A DNA stretch of 64,000 nucleotides, from positions 1,364,001-1,428,000 of the forward strand of contig CM066309.1 of assembly GCA_033807695.1 (NCBI GenBank), read 5' to 3'. The stretch comes from Daedaleopsis sinensis (lineage: Eukaryota > Basidiomycota > Agaricomycetes > Polyporales > Polyporaceae). The notes beneath the pieces were generated by a model that saw only the letters and a program-made list of their open reading frames with translations, was not told the origin of the DNA and made no database searches. The translations under genes and the position numbers were made by a program. Positions 1 to 11,328 of this stretch are shown in pieces; within the stretch, counting starts at the first letter, position 1; each line of letters starts with the position of its first letter.

Positions 1-1051
1 CAGCGAGGTCTTGTCCCTTCCATGAGAGCACGTCGAGAACGTGCAGGATCCCATTTTCGCGCCAGTTGTCGTCGAGGATGCAGTCGATCACCGTTTGCGG
101 TGGGAGAGGAGACGGGAACGGCTTCATGAGTGGTTTCCCGAGTACGCGTGACCTTATTGTAGTGTTTGGCACTATCAAATGTTCCCAGTATCTCTGTCAG
201 ATACTAGCAGACAGCTTGAATAATAAGCCTGCGCACCGACTCCTGCTACGCCCGAGGCTTGATGCGTCACGGCGAGGCATCGTTTCCCGACCGGGATCGG
301 CGTGACTGCAACCCATCCCGTCTCGATATCCTCCGGGATACCGTCCGTCAGAGGTCCGCCAGAAGCGAGGTCCTCCTTCATCTCCAAAAGCTCCGCGTAC
401 ATGCACTTGTCCGCCCACTTGCTCAGCTTCGTGTTTTTACCAGACCTGCCCTTGGACTTGGTGCTCCGACCAGAGGCTTCCTGGTCGCCTTGCTGATCGT
501 GATGAGATGCGCGGCCCTTGCCTTTTCGCTTGTTCCTCACCCGCTTCTTTTCTTGTGTCTGCATGCTGATTTCTGCGGCAGGAGACTGGGCGGGCTCAGC
601 TGAAGAGTGCATGCCAGTGGGGGCTGGTGGTACCATTCCCGCCGACTCCGAACCCGCGGTGGGCGGGAGCATCGTCGCGAACTGACTGATGCCTTCGCGC
701 ACTACGTTGTCCGTGCCTTGACCATCGTCGTCATTTTCAGCATCGTCATCGGAGAAGCCGAGACTGAGATCGGCGAGAATGTCGAGCTGTCTTGTGGAAT
801 CGATGCGTTCGGCGCGTCTCTGCGAAGAGTGAGAATTACTTGAACTCGTTCCCGAGCGCGAGATCGAGTGGCGCAGATCAAACGCACGCGTTTTTGCTCC
901 TCCAGGGCCTGCAAGCAGCGTCTGTTCAGTGAGAGCCACTAATATTGGGATCGTAGAAGCATACCCGCGTTCGTCGAATGGCTTGGGATGATGCCGTTTC
1001 GCGCACTGATGAAGGAGGCGCCTTGAAGGAGGTCTTTCTGTCCTGGAACAT
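1..1051 (-). CDS. SNUPN: Snurportin-1, 5' part (runs off the left edge)
   Basis: Snurportin-1 is the import adaptor that binds the trimethylguanosine cap of spliceosomal snRNPs and links them to importin-beta. Four exons fit: 1051-965, 908-888, 819-237 and 171 to beyond the edge. The start at 1051 opens an importin-beta-binding region (TSFKAPP, then ALEEQKRRRAERID). An acidic linker and a Lys/Arg-rich stretch follow, then the cap-binding domain signature WADKCMYAELLEM, ETGWVAVTPIPVGKRCL and, after the last intron, VPNTTIRSRVLGK and ILDDNWRENGILHVLDVL. All joins keep frame. Exon 2 is only 21 bases. The rest of the cap-binding domain lies outside the window. Its composition and conservation are those of a core host gene, which marks the left boundary of the accessory region. 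Confidence 0.93.
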
Positions 1052-1140
1052 AGTGCGTGACTACCGTTTGCTCTTGTTTTATGAGTCAGTAGCTGTAAAT
1101 CAAAGTTGAAGAGGATTACAGCTTGACGGCGGCATGCCAA

Positions 1141-1874
1141 CTCACTGCTCGATGCCGCTTCAAGTTATTGGTAGTATTCCTGGACACGATTAGTGTACAG
1201 GTCTTGGGATCAGGAAATGCAAGTCCACTTCACGTGACTTTTGGCACCGCGACCCCTGACACCGCTTGGGCGCGTCTAAGATACAGGGATTGACATTGTG
1301 TTTTTCTGCCCACGTCGCTTGTGCTGGATGGTAGCGCAAGGGGCACCCTAGTAAGGTAATGGGGAGATGTGTCTGTGTGCTTGGAGTGGCTCGCGTATGC
1401 GCATACCATGTAGATATGCAGGGTGTAGTATAGGATATGTTCTCGGTATTGGAAGGTATTAGGAATAGGAGAATCTAAAATTTCTTCCAGAGCTGTACTG
1501 GGTGGAATATACGTCGTACGAAGTTGCTGTGGGCCATGTGCTCTACGAAGTGTTAGTGTGATGACTATATCGTATGCATGCATGTGTCTCTCGATGTTTC
1601 ACCTGTAGTGGCCGCTGTGCGGCCGTTCGTGTACCTCTATAACGTTCAATACTGCCTATTTAGAGGTACGGTCGACTTATTCGTGCCTCAGTTCTGACGT
1701 GCATGCCACATTTCGCTGAGTGACGGTATCGCGCCCTGACCTTATCTTACGAGCGATGTGCGTCGAGGAACTCAGCGTATCGTGCAACAATAGGCCGCAC
1801 AATGTGTCTCCAGATGTATCGAGGGCTGTAGGCCGGGGAGCTGAACCAGAATATCTCCTGGTGAATTGACCCAC
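1141..1874. other. Intergenic, no gene resolved
   Basis: This stretch lies between the start of snurportin-1 and the 3' end of the next minus-strand gene. It must hold the snurportin promoter. I see open frames on the minus strand but no spliced model with family support, and no obvious repeat. Confidence 0.5.
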
Positions 1875-2556
1875 CTACCGATTCCGCTGTGCGTCAGTAT
1901 ACCGCGGGATTTGATGGGTTTGCTCACAATCTACGCATGCGGTGCACGCGCGCTGGATGCCGAGCCGCGCATTTCCCGGGACCGTGGGGAAGCCGGGATG
2001 TAGGTACTGGGCGTCGACGGACACGTCTTGCAGCTCCAAATGTACTAGTTGCTCAAGTAGCCTCGCTTTGCCGGTCGTCATTGAGCCCAGTAGGTTGGGT
2101 CGAGATGTCTTACATCGTCTGCGCCACTCCCGTACTCTTCTCCGTACATCGTTGGTTCGGCCGATCTTGAGTGCGATGAGCCGGTACCGACCGCGTGATC
2201 CTAGGTAGGAGAATGAGTACTAGCAGTGCATATAGATTGAAGACGCACGCGGCAGGTGAAGGTTGAGGGCGTAGATGTGGCCGGGTTTCTCGGCGCGCGA
2301 TAGAGGCCGAAACATCTCGCATTGAATCAACAACTGCGTGCGTTCGTCGAGGTAGGAGGGTACATAGTCTGGGTCCCCCGTGTGCGTCAGTTGTGGCAAA
2401 TAAAGGCGGGGTTAGTACGTACCGCGGTATGCTACAGATAATCCCGTCTTCGGCGATACGAAATGGGAGTCTTGTAGCAGATCGTCGAGGTGTTGTGAGC
2501 AGAAATGTGGAAGCAGTGGACAGCCGGGATATGAAAGGGAGTCGCGTGTCGTCAGG
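1875..2556 (-). CDS. T5orf172/MUG113 (GIY-YIG-like) domain protein, N terminus unresolved
   Basis: Exons resolve at about 2556-2423, 2368-2249 and 2200-1875, joined by introns of 54 and 48 bases; the first intron has a clear CTGAC branch point. The spliced protein reads YVPSYLDERTQLL, then PGHIYALNLHLP, then ALKIGRTNDVRRRVREWRRRC, and ends with LLEQLVHLEL, HPGFPTV and a CTACVDCEQTH zinc-like motif. This is the order seen in the T5orf172 domain proteins (Mug113 type, GIY-YIG superfamily) that are expanded in agaricomycetes. Their biochemical role is not established. No start codon is visible in the first frame, which begins after a stop, so at least one 5' exon lies upstream, perhaps in 2.6-3.1 kb. 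It could also be a decayed copy that has lost its start. Confidence 0.75.
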
Positions 2557-3112
2557 GATGTGAGGCATTGTCGGCCGTGGGCGGTTCATCCGGAGCAGCG
2601 AACTGCAAGCGATGCTGTACGTGTTTGTCGTCGCATACGAGCGTGTGCGGGTGAGTAATGTGCATTGTGCATGAGGTCGCTAGATACAGCAGCAGCCGCA
2701 CGCAGCAGGTCATGAATCGACTGGGACGTACCTGTAGATGGTCGGTGCCGCATTGTAAGGCAGTAGTGGGTGGTGCAAAGGAAGCGATTGTGTGGCGGCC
2801 AGAAGTAGAGGCGGTCCCTGTCGGTGGAAAGCAGAATATGTCGTGTACTGAAAGCTTAGCACGTGGGTAGGAGAGATACGAGTAATTTGAAGAGACAGAT
2901 ACATCGTCTGGACAGAAGGAGTCTGGTGCGAAGGTATGGTCTGCTCAGGGTGGATATTAGTGAGTAGACGCTCGCGTGAGCTTGGACAGTTGTGTGTGGC
3001 TGCTCGGTATGCGACGAGTTGAGTGCGAGGTAGATGAGCAAGTAAGATGCCGTGTTGATGATGCTGAGTTCTGGCAGCGTACTGCAGGTACACCCGTCGA
3101 GCGCCATGACAA

Positions 3113-4050
3113 TTACTGATTCCTGTCGAGGTTAAAAGGCGAGATGCCATTCGGACTTATGAGGCAAGAATGTGAGTCGGCGCGTGGTACACGCGAACGA
3201 GTGAGTAGATTGGACATGTTACCGGTACGGTGCTCTGGTACATCACTGACTCGATCGTTGTTGTCAGCCATGTACATGCACTTGTCGTTGTAGATACCGA
3301 ACCCTGCGCTAAAGCGATGGGGATGCGCTTTCCTGACCTGACCTGTCCAGAATGATTAGAAATCTTTCCTGTACTCATCGTCAGGTACTTACCTCTTGGC
3401 TCAATTGAACGAATAGGAGCTCTCGGATTGCAGGGAGCTGGGAAGGATACGACTTGTCGAGACCGTCGCGTGTGTACTGTTTTGAACGCCGACACAACGG
3501 GCGATCTTGGCGGTAGGTACCTGCCGTGTAGTATGGTCTTCAGCTTGCATGACTTGCCCTGTATACGTGGCAGTGGCACTCGTTTCGTCTGTATCGGCGC
3601 TTCGTATCGCGGTGATCAGTATCAGGATGCCGTCTGGCCCAGTTGACGCGGTACCAGTTCGTCCTTCTATCTGCATATGCACGAGCCGGAAGACACACTT
3701 GCGTCGTGTACGTGAGTGTATTGTCGAGACAGTGGAATGTGCAGTGACGTACCTGTCCGTGGAAATGATAGGGGTAGGTGAGGTGCCAGTCGCATGCGTG
3801 GCGTGCATGTTGCGGTGAGGTATACGGATAGTCTGATACATCCGGCAAGCATCGGTAGACTTTACGAGCTGGTATGGTATCCTCGTCTGATACTGTTGCC
3901 ACGTTCGTGCAACTGGGAGACGATATGTTCGGATTACACACAGATTCCACATAACTAAAGACGGCAGCGGCTACAGCATCATCCGATTTCTCACGTTCCT
4001 CATAAGGAGTTTGCCGCGCGGAGGTATCGAGGCTGCCGCGCGCGAGTCAA
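3113..4050 (-). CDS. Hypothetical multi-exon protein
   Basis: I do not recognise this protein. Protein-like sequence runs on the minus strand from about 4050 to the donor at 3752 (it includes TPYEEREKSDDAVAAAVFSY and KVYRCLPDVSDYPYTSPQH). It resumes at 3697 with CVFRLVHMQIEGRTGT and an Ala/Thr-rich stretch ending near 3505. A third exon near 3440-3380 contains QLPAIRELLFVQLSQE. The last exon, to the TAA at 3113, contains IYNDKCMYMADNNDRV. The intron at 3752-3698 has a GTACGT donor. The last join and the start are uncertain, because the first frame opens after a stop without a Met. Competing frames across 3401-3952 are open but read less like protein. Confidence 0.42.
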
Positions 4051-4059
4051 TCAGGCGAG

Positions 4060-5364
4060 ATCCGACAGGAGCCGGAAAGGTCGACACCCAATCCGGTAGC
4101 GGATCCGGATCTAGAGTACGTTGAACTCGAATCAACTGGGCTCTGATCATGGTGATATCTGACTGACAGTGGTTCAATTACGGTCGGTAATGTTCGTCTT
4201 CTTGCTTGCTATTAGCTCGGTATATCAGGTACCGCCGATGGTAAGATATTTCCGGTCCCAATTGACTGTATGTAATCTGGAGGACGTCGATCGGGGGCTG
4301 AGAACGCTACACAATGCAGGCCCATTGTTTGGGATACTGGATACTATAATAGTATAGCTCCCTGCCAAAATAGCGACTACTTAGTGCTCTAGTTCTCGAC
4401 TTGCAGTCAGACTGGTGAGACAATTCGATATGAGTGAGTAGAGGGCTGCCTGGTATTACTCGGTCTGGGGAAGCTGTATCGCGGTGAGATGGATTGACTT
4501 GTGCGCCGGATCTACCATGCGATGTAGGTATTCATGTGGTTGTAGGAACTGCGCACATATGTGTGCGCGCTATTGGCGGGCACCGCGGAGTGCCACCGAG
4601 CAGCATATACGGGCACGTCACAGCTTACGGATATACATTTGGGAGCGTCAGGAGGTTATGCCTGTATGGTTAATAGTACGGGGCGGCGATAACCAGACTA
4701 CATATTGAGTGGGCGTCCCGATCCCAGGCAAGTTATGCCAGTATTTCGGTATCGGTCTGGCTCGATACCGTGACATGATGTAGCTGAGCAGTGTCAGTGT
4801 GTGTGCGTATCCGTGCGAGGTCCGGGTTGTTGGTATTGAGAAGGGTTTGGTGCTGGGAACGGCGGGCGCTTGGCACAGGTACATCGGCAATTTCCGTCTG
4901 TTGGCGCCGATGGGCAGGCATCTGGTCAGACTCATAGGCCGTTATTTTCACTGTTTGTGTTCTCTCGTATTGTCGGACCCGCCACTGCGCTAGGACTGCT
5001 TTATCTCATTTGTCTGCTGACTGCGTTCTGACTTGGTGCGTCGTCCGGTCTCCATCTGAATTGTGTCGTTCTGCCACCTGTCGACATGGCATATCATGCG
5101 ACATGTTACTGCCAAGGACCGGGAGATGAGTGACCACGACAGGTTCAAGAGTGCGTGTCCCGTCGCTTCGGGCGATTTCCATGGCTACGCGTTCTCATGG
5201 CCGACACATCGGTCGAGTGCGTATGTGTGCCGTCGGGCAAGGATGATTGCTGCTGTAGCAAATACATCGGTACGCATCCTATAACGTGATGTACCGCTTC
5301 TGCGCTGACTTTCGAACTGCGTACACCTGGTATTCCGAACACTTGTGTGGTGTGCGTGGTTAGC
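4060..5364. other. Intergenic or undeciphered, no gene resolved
   Basis: Short open frames exist on both strands, but none gives a spliced product that I can support. A minus-strand stretch at 4135-3990 looks protein-like but does not join in frame to the gene at 3113-4050. It could be a missing first exon. Confidence 0.4.
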
Positions 5365-6024
5365 ATGGCCTCTCCAGCTCAAAAACGTCAGTTTGTTCTC
5401 TACAACCCTCATTCCGACAACGTACTATGCGTCACCGGTAAGGCTGGGCACCGTGTCATTACTTTGTCCCAGGTGAGCCAGTGGTCGGTTATGAGGGTCT
5501 TAGTCCATTGATTCGTTGCCTTAGCCGATCTGTATTGTTCATATGTTCCGAAACCGCGTTAAATGACCCGACTGTATCGTAGTTGCTGGCCCAGGCGAGA
5601 ATGCTGCGTGTATCTGACCGGTTATCTGTACCGATTCCAGTACGTCTGCTTGGGGAGCTGATGTGAGTGACCGGGCAGGTAAGTATCTGTCACTTGTTCT
5701 GTATGTATATTTACACCCTCGCCCATAGTGCTGCATCCCAGGAAGATGCCACAGACCTCGAGTCTGACTGGGAAGTTGGTGCACCCATCGAGGTTGTAGG
5801 GCAAAGGTGGGATGGCCACAGCACGGGACGGGCACTGCGCATGGGAGGGAAGTGCGAGTTTCGTGTACTGTATTGGTGTTGGCGGATGTGTTTGTTGTAT
5901 GACTGCTGCCAGTGGCCGTACAACATGCTGCCGTGGTGGAATAAGCCTACAGTTCGTGGTTGTCGCGCGGCGATCTGCGGACGAAGTCGAAGATTTGCGC
6001 ACTGTGACCACCCGCCTCACGTAG
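5365..6024 (+). CDS. Hypothetical 131-residue protein, four exons
   Basis: The start at 5365 opens an exon beginning MASPAQKRQFVLYNPHSDN. Exons fit at 5365-5472, 5583-5662, 5729-5864 and 5953-6024, and all phases agree. Introns are 110, 66 and 88 bases; the last two have GTGAGT and GTACTG donors and end in TAG and CAG. The middle of the protein reads LLAQARMLRVSDRLSVPIP, then an acidic DATDLESDWEVG. The end reads VVVARRSADEVEDL. No family is recognised and no membrane segment or signal peptide is visible. The first intron is longer than its neighbours and might hide a small exon. It was found by splicing, because no single frame here is long. Confidence 0.5.
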
Positions 6025-6360
6025 TCCGACGGTCACTGTCTGCCCCCCCTTGGCGGAACTTATAGATCATCGATGACACGGATATGGCATTGTATCTCTG
6101 CGTTATCGAATTCTATCTATGATTCTACTGGACGGTGGCAGTCTGACGGTCGGGCGAGCACATGTTTCGATTCTGTTGACTGAGCCTGCGTTTACATTGA
6201 AATGTACATGCTGCGTATGTAGTCGGCGGACATTGCATACGGGGGGGGGAGTCTGCGATGAGAATATGGAGCGAGGGGATATAAACTGATGATGTGCGGA
6301 AGTCCGGTATCGATGGTGCTCGGCGTTGTAAGAAGAGGTTGGAGAGAATACCAATCAATT

Positions 6361-7692
6361 CTATGGACTGTAGACAGAAGACAGGTTCAACGCATGCGAA
6401 TGCAGCACAGAATACAGGAGTACGGAGTGCATGGTTGTCATTGCAGTGCCATGCACGATCTGGTGGCGCGTACTCTGGGGATCAGCGTGGTATGGATCCA
6501 TGAGGAGGTTCTTGCTCGAATTGGTCACGACATCGACGGGGTACGGTCCCGGGTCGGTAGGGGTGGGGGACGTCCGGAACGAGCCTGCCAGATAGGGGAA
6601 GGCGTCGTCATCGCCCAGGTCCTCGGGATCGGCGTTGTTGTCGAGGTCGGTGAAGTCAATGGACGGGCACCGGGCGGGATCTATAGGTACCAGCCTCAAA
6701 TCGGGTAGGGATCGAAGGCGGAGCACGCGCGACAACCGGGAGAAAATACCGAGGCGGACGGTGGTGCCGTGTTCGAATGATATGGATAGGTGGGCAAGCG
6801 CGAACCGGGAGGGTGTCACAAAGTCGTTTTGGACGACAAATGTGATCGTGCAGCGTTCGTTGGACAGTATGGACAAGATTTTACCACCTACAACCGGACG
6901 GCCTGCTGTGTAGCCAGCCTGTGATGATCGAATCGACGACGTTGTGATTCGCCTGCGGCGCACGGGGACGAGCCGTATGGTCATCCCAACTCGCAGGGGC
7001 TTGTCAGGTCTTATGATGGCTGTGCATGCGAGTATGTCGTCGCCGGTGGAGCCGCTGTGGGGAGCAGACCCGTGGACGTCGCGGTCGCCGATGATGAACA
7101 CGTCCAATGGATGGACCGCGTGATGAAGCGTGCGTTGCGGGATCCGGGCAGGTGGACAGATAGCGGTCGGGCTCGTGCTGGAGAGCGGGTATAAGAGGTT
7201 CGGAGGAGGTAGCATGAGCGGTATGAGCATCGCAGTACGTAGAACAGTGGCGGGTAGGGGGGCGATTCGAGTGGAAGGTTGCTCTGTGTTGCACGGGCAG
7301 CGAAGTGTTCGCGTAGATGTGGCGGATCGAGGGCGTCGCGCGCAATTATGTACCGGGTAGTCTCTGCAGATTAGCGGGCCTGGAGGCCAGCGGAGAGAGG
7401 GTGAGTACAATAGGGAGCTGAAAGGAACTGGCATTGCCGTATACCACAGGGCACGATGCCCAACACCGCGGCGGCGAAGGTCAGTGGGAGCGGGAAGAGG
7501 AGCGAACCGACGATACGGTACTTCTCGAGGTGGTGCATTTCGTTGCGCGCGTACTAACCAAATGGCATTGGTGGCGGCTGAGCCGGTATCGATAGCGATA
7601 GTGTCATGCGCGGCTGGTGGTTTCAGGAGTGGCGCAGCTATTGCGGTAAGTTGTCTAGACGTGTCGGGGGATTCATGGCCCGGCATGAGCAC
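6361..7692 (-). CDS. Unknown family B, divergent member (up to 443 residues)
   Basis: One minus-strand frame is open for 443 codons, starting MLMPGHESPD. The C-terminal half is the best-supported part: it contains KPLRVGMTIRLVPV, then about 35 residues later VVGGKILSIL, then CTITFVVQND. This order (a Pro, a Gly and an Ile-Arg pair, then a Gly-x-h-h-x-I strand, then T-h-T/V-h-V and Asn) matches the two more similar family B proteins at 40349-41098 and 46215-47030. After it comes an acidic Asp/Pro-rich tail near residues 345-390. The N-terminal 190 residues are Pro/Arg-rich and may contain introns or non-coding sequence. Function is unknown. It could be a single-exon gene or a spliced one that starts nearer 7100. 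Confidence 0.5.
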   Translation of the reverse strand: MLMPGHESPDTSRQLTAIAAPLLKPPAAHDTIAIDTGSAATNAIWLVRAQRNAPPREVPYRRFAPLPAPTDLRRRGVGHRALWYTAMPVPFSSLLYSPSLRWPPGPLICRDYPVHNCARRPRSATSTRTLRCPCNTEQPSTRIAPLPATVLRTAMLIPLMLPPPNLLYPLSSTSPTAICPPARIPQRTLHHAVHPLDVFIIGDRDVHGSAPHSGSTGDDILACTAIIRPDKPLRVGMTIRLVPVRRRRITTSSIRSSQAGYTAGRPVVGGKILSILSNERCTITFVVQNDFVTPSRFALAHLSISFEHGTTVRLGIFSRLSRVLRLRSLPDLRLVPIDPARCPSIDFTDLDNNADPEDLGDDDAFPYLAGSFRTSPTPTDPGPYPVDVVTNSSKNLLMDPYHADPQSTRHQIVHGTAMTTMHSVLLYSVLHSHALNLSSVYSP

Positions 7693-8353
7693 CTGTAGTT
7701 GTCGCTGCGGGGTGCAGGGGCTGCGGATTCAATTTTGATGAGAATAGATGGAAGTCCACCATTCGGCTGTCGGAGGAACGTGATTAAGTTTGACATGCTG
7801 CACCGAATGAGAGGACGGCCAGCAACGGTTCATGTAAGCCGCATGTCGGGTGTGCACTGCGGATAAGTGGTTCTAGTTAGGAAGGAGTGCAGCGAAGTTC
7901 CGAGCGTCGATGGTTCTGTGAATGCGGGTCAGGGACCTGCGGAATCTCGGCGTGCCCTGTTGGCTTGATTGCATACGTCCAAGAAGGCAGACCCTAGTAC
8001 GTCATACGCGCAGCATTCATTCTTGATGAGCAGCGTGGCCATGGTCGAGCCATGGCTATATGTATTTGTCCGTCTATTACGGGAGTGTGATTGGAATGGT
8101 GAGTGTCCGCGTGGAGGAGGGCGTAATTTGAAGGGGCTTCAGACGATGCAGGTTTGGTACAGGTGCAACGAGTCTGCTTGGTACAGTGTGGTGAGAAAGC
8201 GGTATGCTAGCGAGATGCGTTGGGAGGTGCAGATGAAATAGCAGTTGTGAACATGGTAGGTGGTAAGCATGGTGGCGCGGGATGGGTGGGTATATATTGT
8301 GGGGGGGTGGCGGGGTTGATGCGCTGTACGTCGGCTTCAGCAATTCCTCCTCG
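7693..8353. other. Intergenic, no gene resolved
   Basis: This divergent spacer lies between the minus-strand family B gene and the plus-strand gene starting at 8354, and presumably carries both promoters. A G-rich run (tatattgtgggggggtggcg) lies at about 8290-8310. No gene seen. Confidence 0.45.
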
Positions 8354-9179
8354 ATGTCTCGCGCAGAACCTGAAGTGCACGCTGCTGAGCCTGAAGAGCA
8401 CGGCGGGCTGGCTATTATCATAGAATTCTGTGAAGACCCTTCTGTCTTTGATGGACTTGGACTCGGCCGTGATCCTTACAGGTCGCTGGAATACGAGTTA
8501 GAGTACAACATAAGGTGAGCACGGATCGCGAACTGCAACACATGTCACTGACTTATGTACTAGCCATTTCTGCCGCTATCTACGAACTCGCCCGCGTACT
8601 GGTGTTGTTAGGACGTTGGCGCGGGCCGCCGATTCATCCGACTGGGGCGAGGGCCTTGAAGATCACGTCGTGCACGAAGACGGTAGCCCGATGCTCATCT
8701 ACATTCCGGCTTTGTTCTGTTCCGCCATGAGACATCCGCACGACAGAAGGCCCCATGTCGATATAGAGGTAGTGGTGCTACGACGGGCAGATGACGATGG
8801 CCTTCGTCGTCTGAGAGACAGGTTCGGGCTTGCGGGTGGTAAGTGGCACATGCGATCCGTCCCTCGAGATGCTTACGAGAGTTGTACGTGCGTCGATGAC
8901 GCTCGGCGTCGCTCAATGATTCTGTATGAAGATGTGTCGCCGGGCCGTATGTTGGTAGTTGGAAAGCTGTCGAGGTCTGGGTCGTTCGGACCCGTTTGGG
9001 ATGTGCGTCGAGGACAGAGAGGTCGACCGATCCCTCTGGAGACGGTGGACGAGGCGGATGTTGTCTTGCTAGAGTGCAACGTCGTGCGCGACGCCGCGTT
9101 CCAGCCTCATATCCACTTAAGGGGGATGACGGTGTTGCATCGTGCGGTTATGGAGCCATGGGGGGGTAGGTCGTGGTAG
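8354..9179 (+). CDS. Hypothetical 258-residue protein, two exons
   Basis: Exons 8354-8514 and 8564-9179 join in frame across a 49-base intron (GTGAGC donor, CTGAC branch point, TAG acceptor). The start at 8354 opens MSRAEPEVHAAEPEEHGG. Exon 2 reads on from SHFCRYLRTRPRT through DWGEGLEDHVVHEDGSPM, HVDIEVVVLRRADDDG and SPGRMLVVGKLSRSGSFG to a stop at 9179. No known domain is recognised. The product looks soluble, mixed alpha/beta, with no signal peptide. It lies 380 bases upstream of, and in the same direction as, the MYND gene, so the two may share expression timing, but nothing shows that they do. Confidence 0.6.
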
Positions 9180-9511
9180 CTACGGCCGTAGAGGAATGTG
9201 CAATACGTGCTCGTGTATCTCTCCTAGCTTGGCGTCTTGTGGAGTGCACGGTAGAACCGGTGTAGTGGGAGTATCTGCGGATCGGGTGACCGACGGCGAA
9301 CGTTGACTAGTACGAGACGTAGTCGTGGTTGTGGGTGGTCTGGCTGGTAGTTGGGAGTGGGAAAAGGGTGCGATATGCTGGACCCTATGTCGGTCTGGGT
9401 CTGTGCGTAAGGCCGTCTGTGGCTTCTATAGTTGATTAGGTTTCCGAGTGCACGGGCCGGGTGTGCTTGTAATGTATTGCTATCCGTATCGGGTGGTGTC
9501 GCTGCGGTGTA

Positions 9512-9517
9512 TATAAA
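9512..9517 (+). promoter_or_regulatory. TATA box of the MYND gene
   Basis: TATAAA sits 44 bases before the ATG at 9561, within a short AT-rich patch of an otherwise GC-rich spacer (9180-9560). I see nothing else of note in that spacer. Confidence 0.5.
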
Positions 9518-9560
9518 GTCCGCGTTTGCGTGAAGTATGGACGCGCAATAATCCTTAGCT

Positions 9561-10264
9561 ATGGACCGTACTCCCCTTGGACCGTGCAGTTTCTGCGGGA
9601 CGACGACATCCTTTTGCTGCTCTCGTTGCTACCGGGTGTGGTACTGCTCGCCTGCGCATATCGCTGAGGTGCGTGTTCATCCAAGCGATGCTAACTCGGC
9701 TAACTTACTTGGACGTGTAGGACTGGCCTGTTCATGGTCGAAGTTGCGTCCCGTTTTGCAACCAGACTGTGCACGTTCCGGAAATTGCTGCGCCGGATAG
9801 GTCGAGGGGCGAGGTGAGAGCGTTCGCTCTCTTGCCTGTGAATGGTGAGTAGCCTGTGCTGAGGTTGTAGAATGTGTTAACGGTTACCGGCAGACGAGTT
9901 CACAGTAGAGAAGGTCACGTACATACCAGGAGGGATGGGCTATGAACGGGTGGTCCTCCCGGTACCGGATCTGAACCCCTTTTTCGGCCAACGTGTTCCT
10001 GCGGAGTTCGTGCTTCGTGTCGGTTCGGATGGAGAACATTTGAGAAGTCCGCTCTCGGTATGGATATGCCCGACGTCGTTGCGCGACAGGACGGATGTGA
10101 ACGACGTATGTGGTGCGGTATGTGGAGGCGATTTGGGTAGTCATGTGCGGTGGTATGGTCCCATCGTGGTGTTGAGGTACAAGGGAGGCCGGAGATCGGA
10201 CTTCATCGACGTTGGTCCAGCTGACGTTCTGGCGGTGTTCGCATATCTGATGTCGCTGGGATAG
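9561..10264 (+). CDS. MYND-type zinc finger protein, 200 residues
   Basis: Exons 9561-9668, 9721-9844 and 9894-10264 join in frame (introns of 52 and 49 bases). The MYND finger fills residues 9-45. Its ligands are Cys9, Cys12, Cys20, Cys23, Cys29, His33, His41 and Cys45, with the usual YCS and DW..H...C elements; the first intron splits the finger before DW. The rest (residues 46-200) has no recognised domain but ends in YGPIVVLRYKGGRRSDFIDV, a C-terminal pattern that I recall from many agaricomycete MYND proteins. MYND fingers mediate protein-protein contacts, often binding proline-rich peptides. No SET domain is present, so this is not a SMYD methyltransferase. It is a stand-alone member of an expanded fungal family with unknown partners. 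Confidence 0.85.
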
Positions 10265-10407
10265 CCTTCGCTGGATGTGGTGGACTGTGTACTGTATGCC
10301 TCTTGTGTATGCGGGAGCGACGTAGTCGTGTATGTGAATGCTGCGTTCGCTGGCGTCGGCCGATAACCACCGGCACGAATTCGTGGAACAAACCATCTTC
10401 TCTCGAT

Positions 10408-11119
10408 GACGGCAGACCGTCCGCGGGGGGTCCGCTCGTGAGAACATGGTGAGGGATCGGGCGAGTGTTGCACACATGGTTACCTTCCCTATCTGCCCGC
10501 TGATCGCGACGAATCGAAGATGGTGGCGCGGGTGGACGTGTCCGCTGCGCGCTGGCGCGCTGTCGTAAGTCGGTGGAACGTGTTAGGCAACTTTGATTTG
10601 CACGAGTGGAAGTCAAATCGCGTCCCGCTGAACAGCGACTGCGGTGGCGCGGAGTTGGAGAGGCTGCCGGCTGGCGGGTACCGAGCGCATTTGTGGCGGA
10701 ATTCCGTAGCTGATGGATTTCGTGACCGGGGGGAGGGTACACATGCCGATACAGTTCACCTTACGGCACTGGCTGATTTCTGGAACTGATACAGGAAGAG
10801 CAGCAGTTCCGTGAATAGCACAGCGTTATCTTTCTAGTTATCGGGATAGTTGGATACATCGTGCCGGGGATGTGAAGTGTGGGCCTGCCAGTATCGATTG
10901 TCTGGTCAATGCGGTCCGAAGACGGGATGGAATGCCCGGTTTCGCGTGGTCGAGTTCACGGAAGAGATGTGTCCGCTTGCAAGCTCGGGATCGCGGGGTA
11001 GCGATTTGCCGGCAGTCGTCGAGAGTCTCGCGAGGGTTTGTGCCGCTGCGCGTGGTCCAGGCCGGTACGTGCTGTTGCGGTTGTGCCTGTACTTAGTGCG
11101 TGTTAGCTTTGGTAGGTAG
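10408..11119 (+). CDS. Hypothetical protein, exon structure unresolved
   Basis: Two plus-strand stretches look coding. The first, about 10520-10735, reads ARWRAVVSRWNVLGNFDLHEW, then VPLNSDCGGAELERLPAGGY and LWRNSVADGFRD. The second, about 10910-11110, reads TGWNARFRVVEFTEEMCPL and then AVVESLARVCAAARG. They are probably exons of one gene, because a GTACAC donor follows the first stretch. I could not find joins that keep frame throughout. No family is recognised. Neighbouring minus-strand open frames over 9884-10742 appear to be shadows. The start may lie near 10408 or further upstream. Confidence 0.35.
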
Positions 11120-11328
11120 GTGGCCGTACTATCATGCCGCGCGTGTCGTATTACGTACGTGGTATTGTCGTTTGGCATAAAGGCGAGGTCCGACCGCTGG
11201 GGCCGGTGTGTGCTGGGACAGCGACGGTATAGGTGAGTTATGTCGTTCGTTCCGGCAAACAGTATTCTAACTGTTAGGTCCGTCTGCAGGTATTTGCGAA
11301 CGTGCGCCATCTCTTGAAAGTCCTACAC

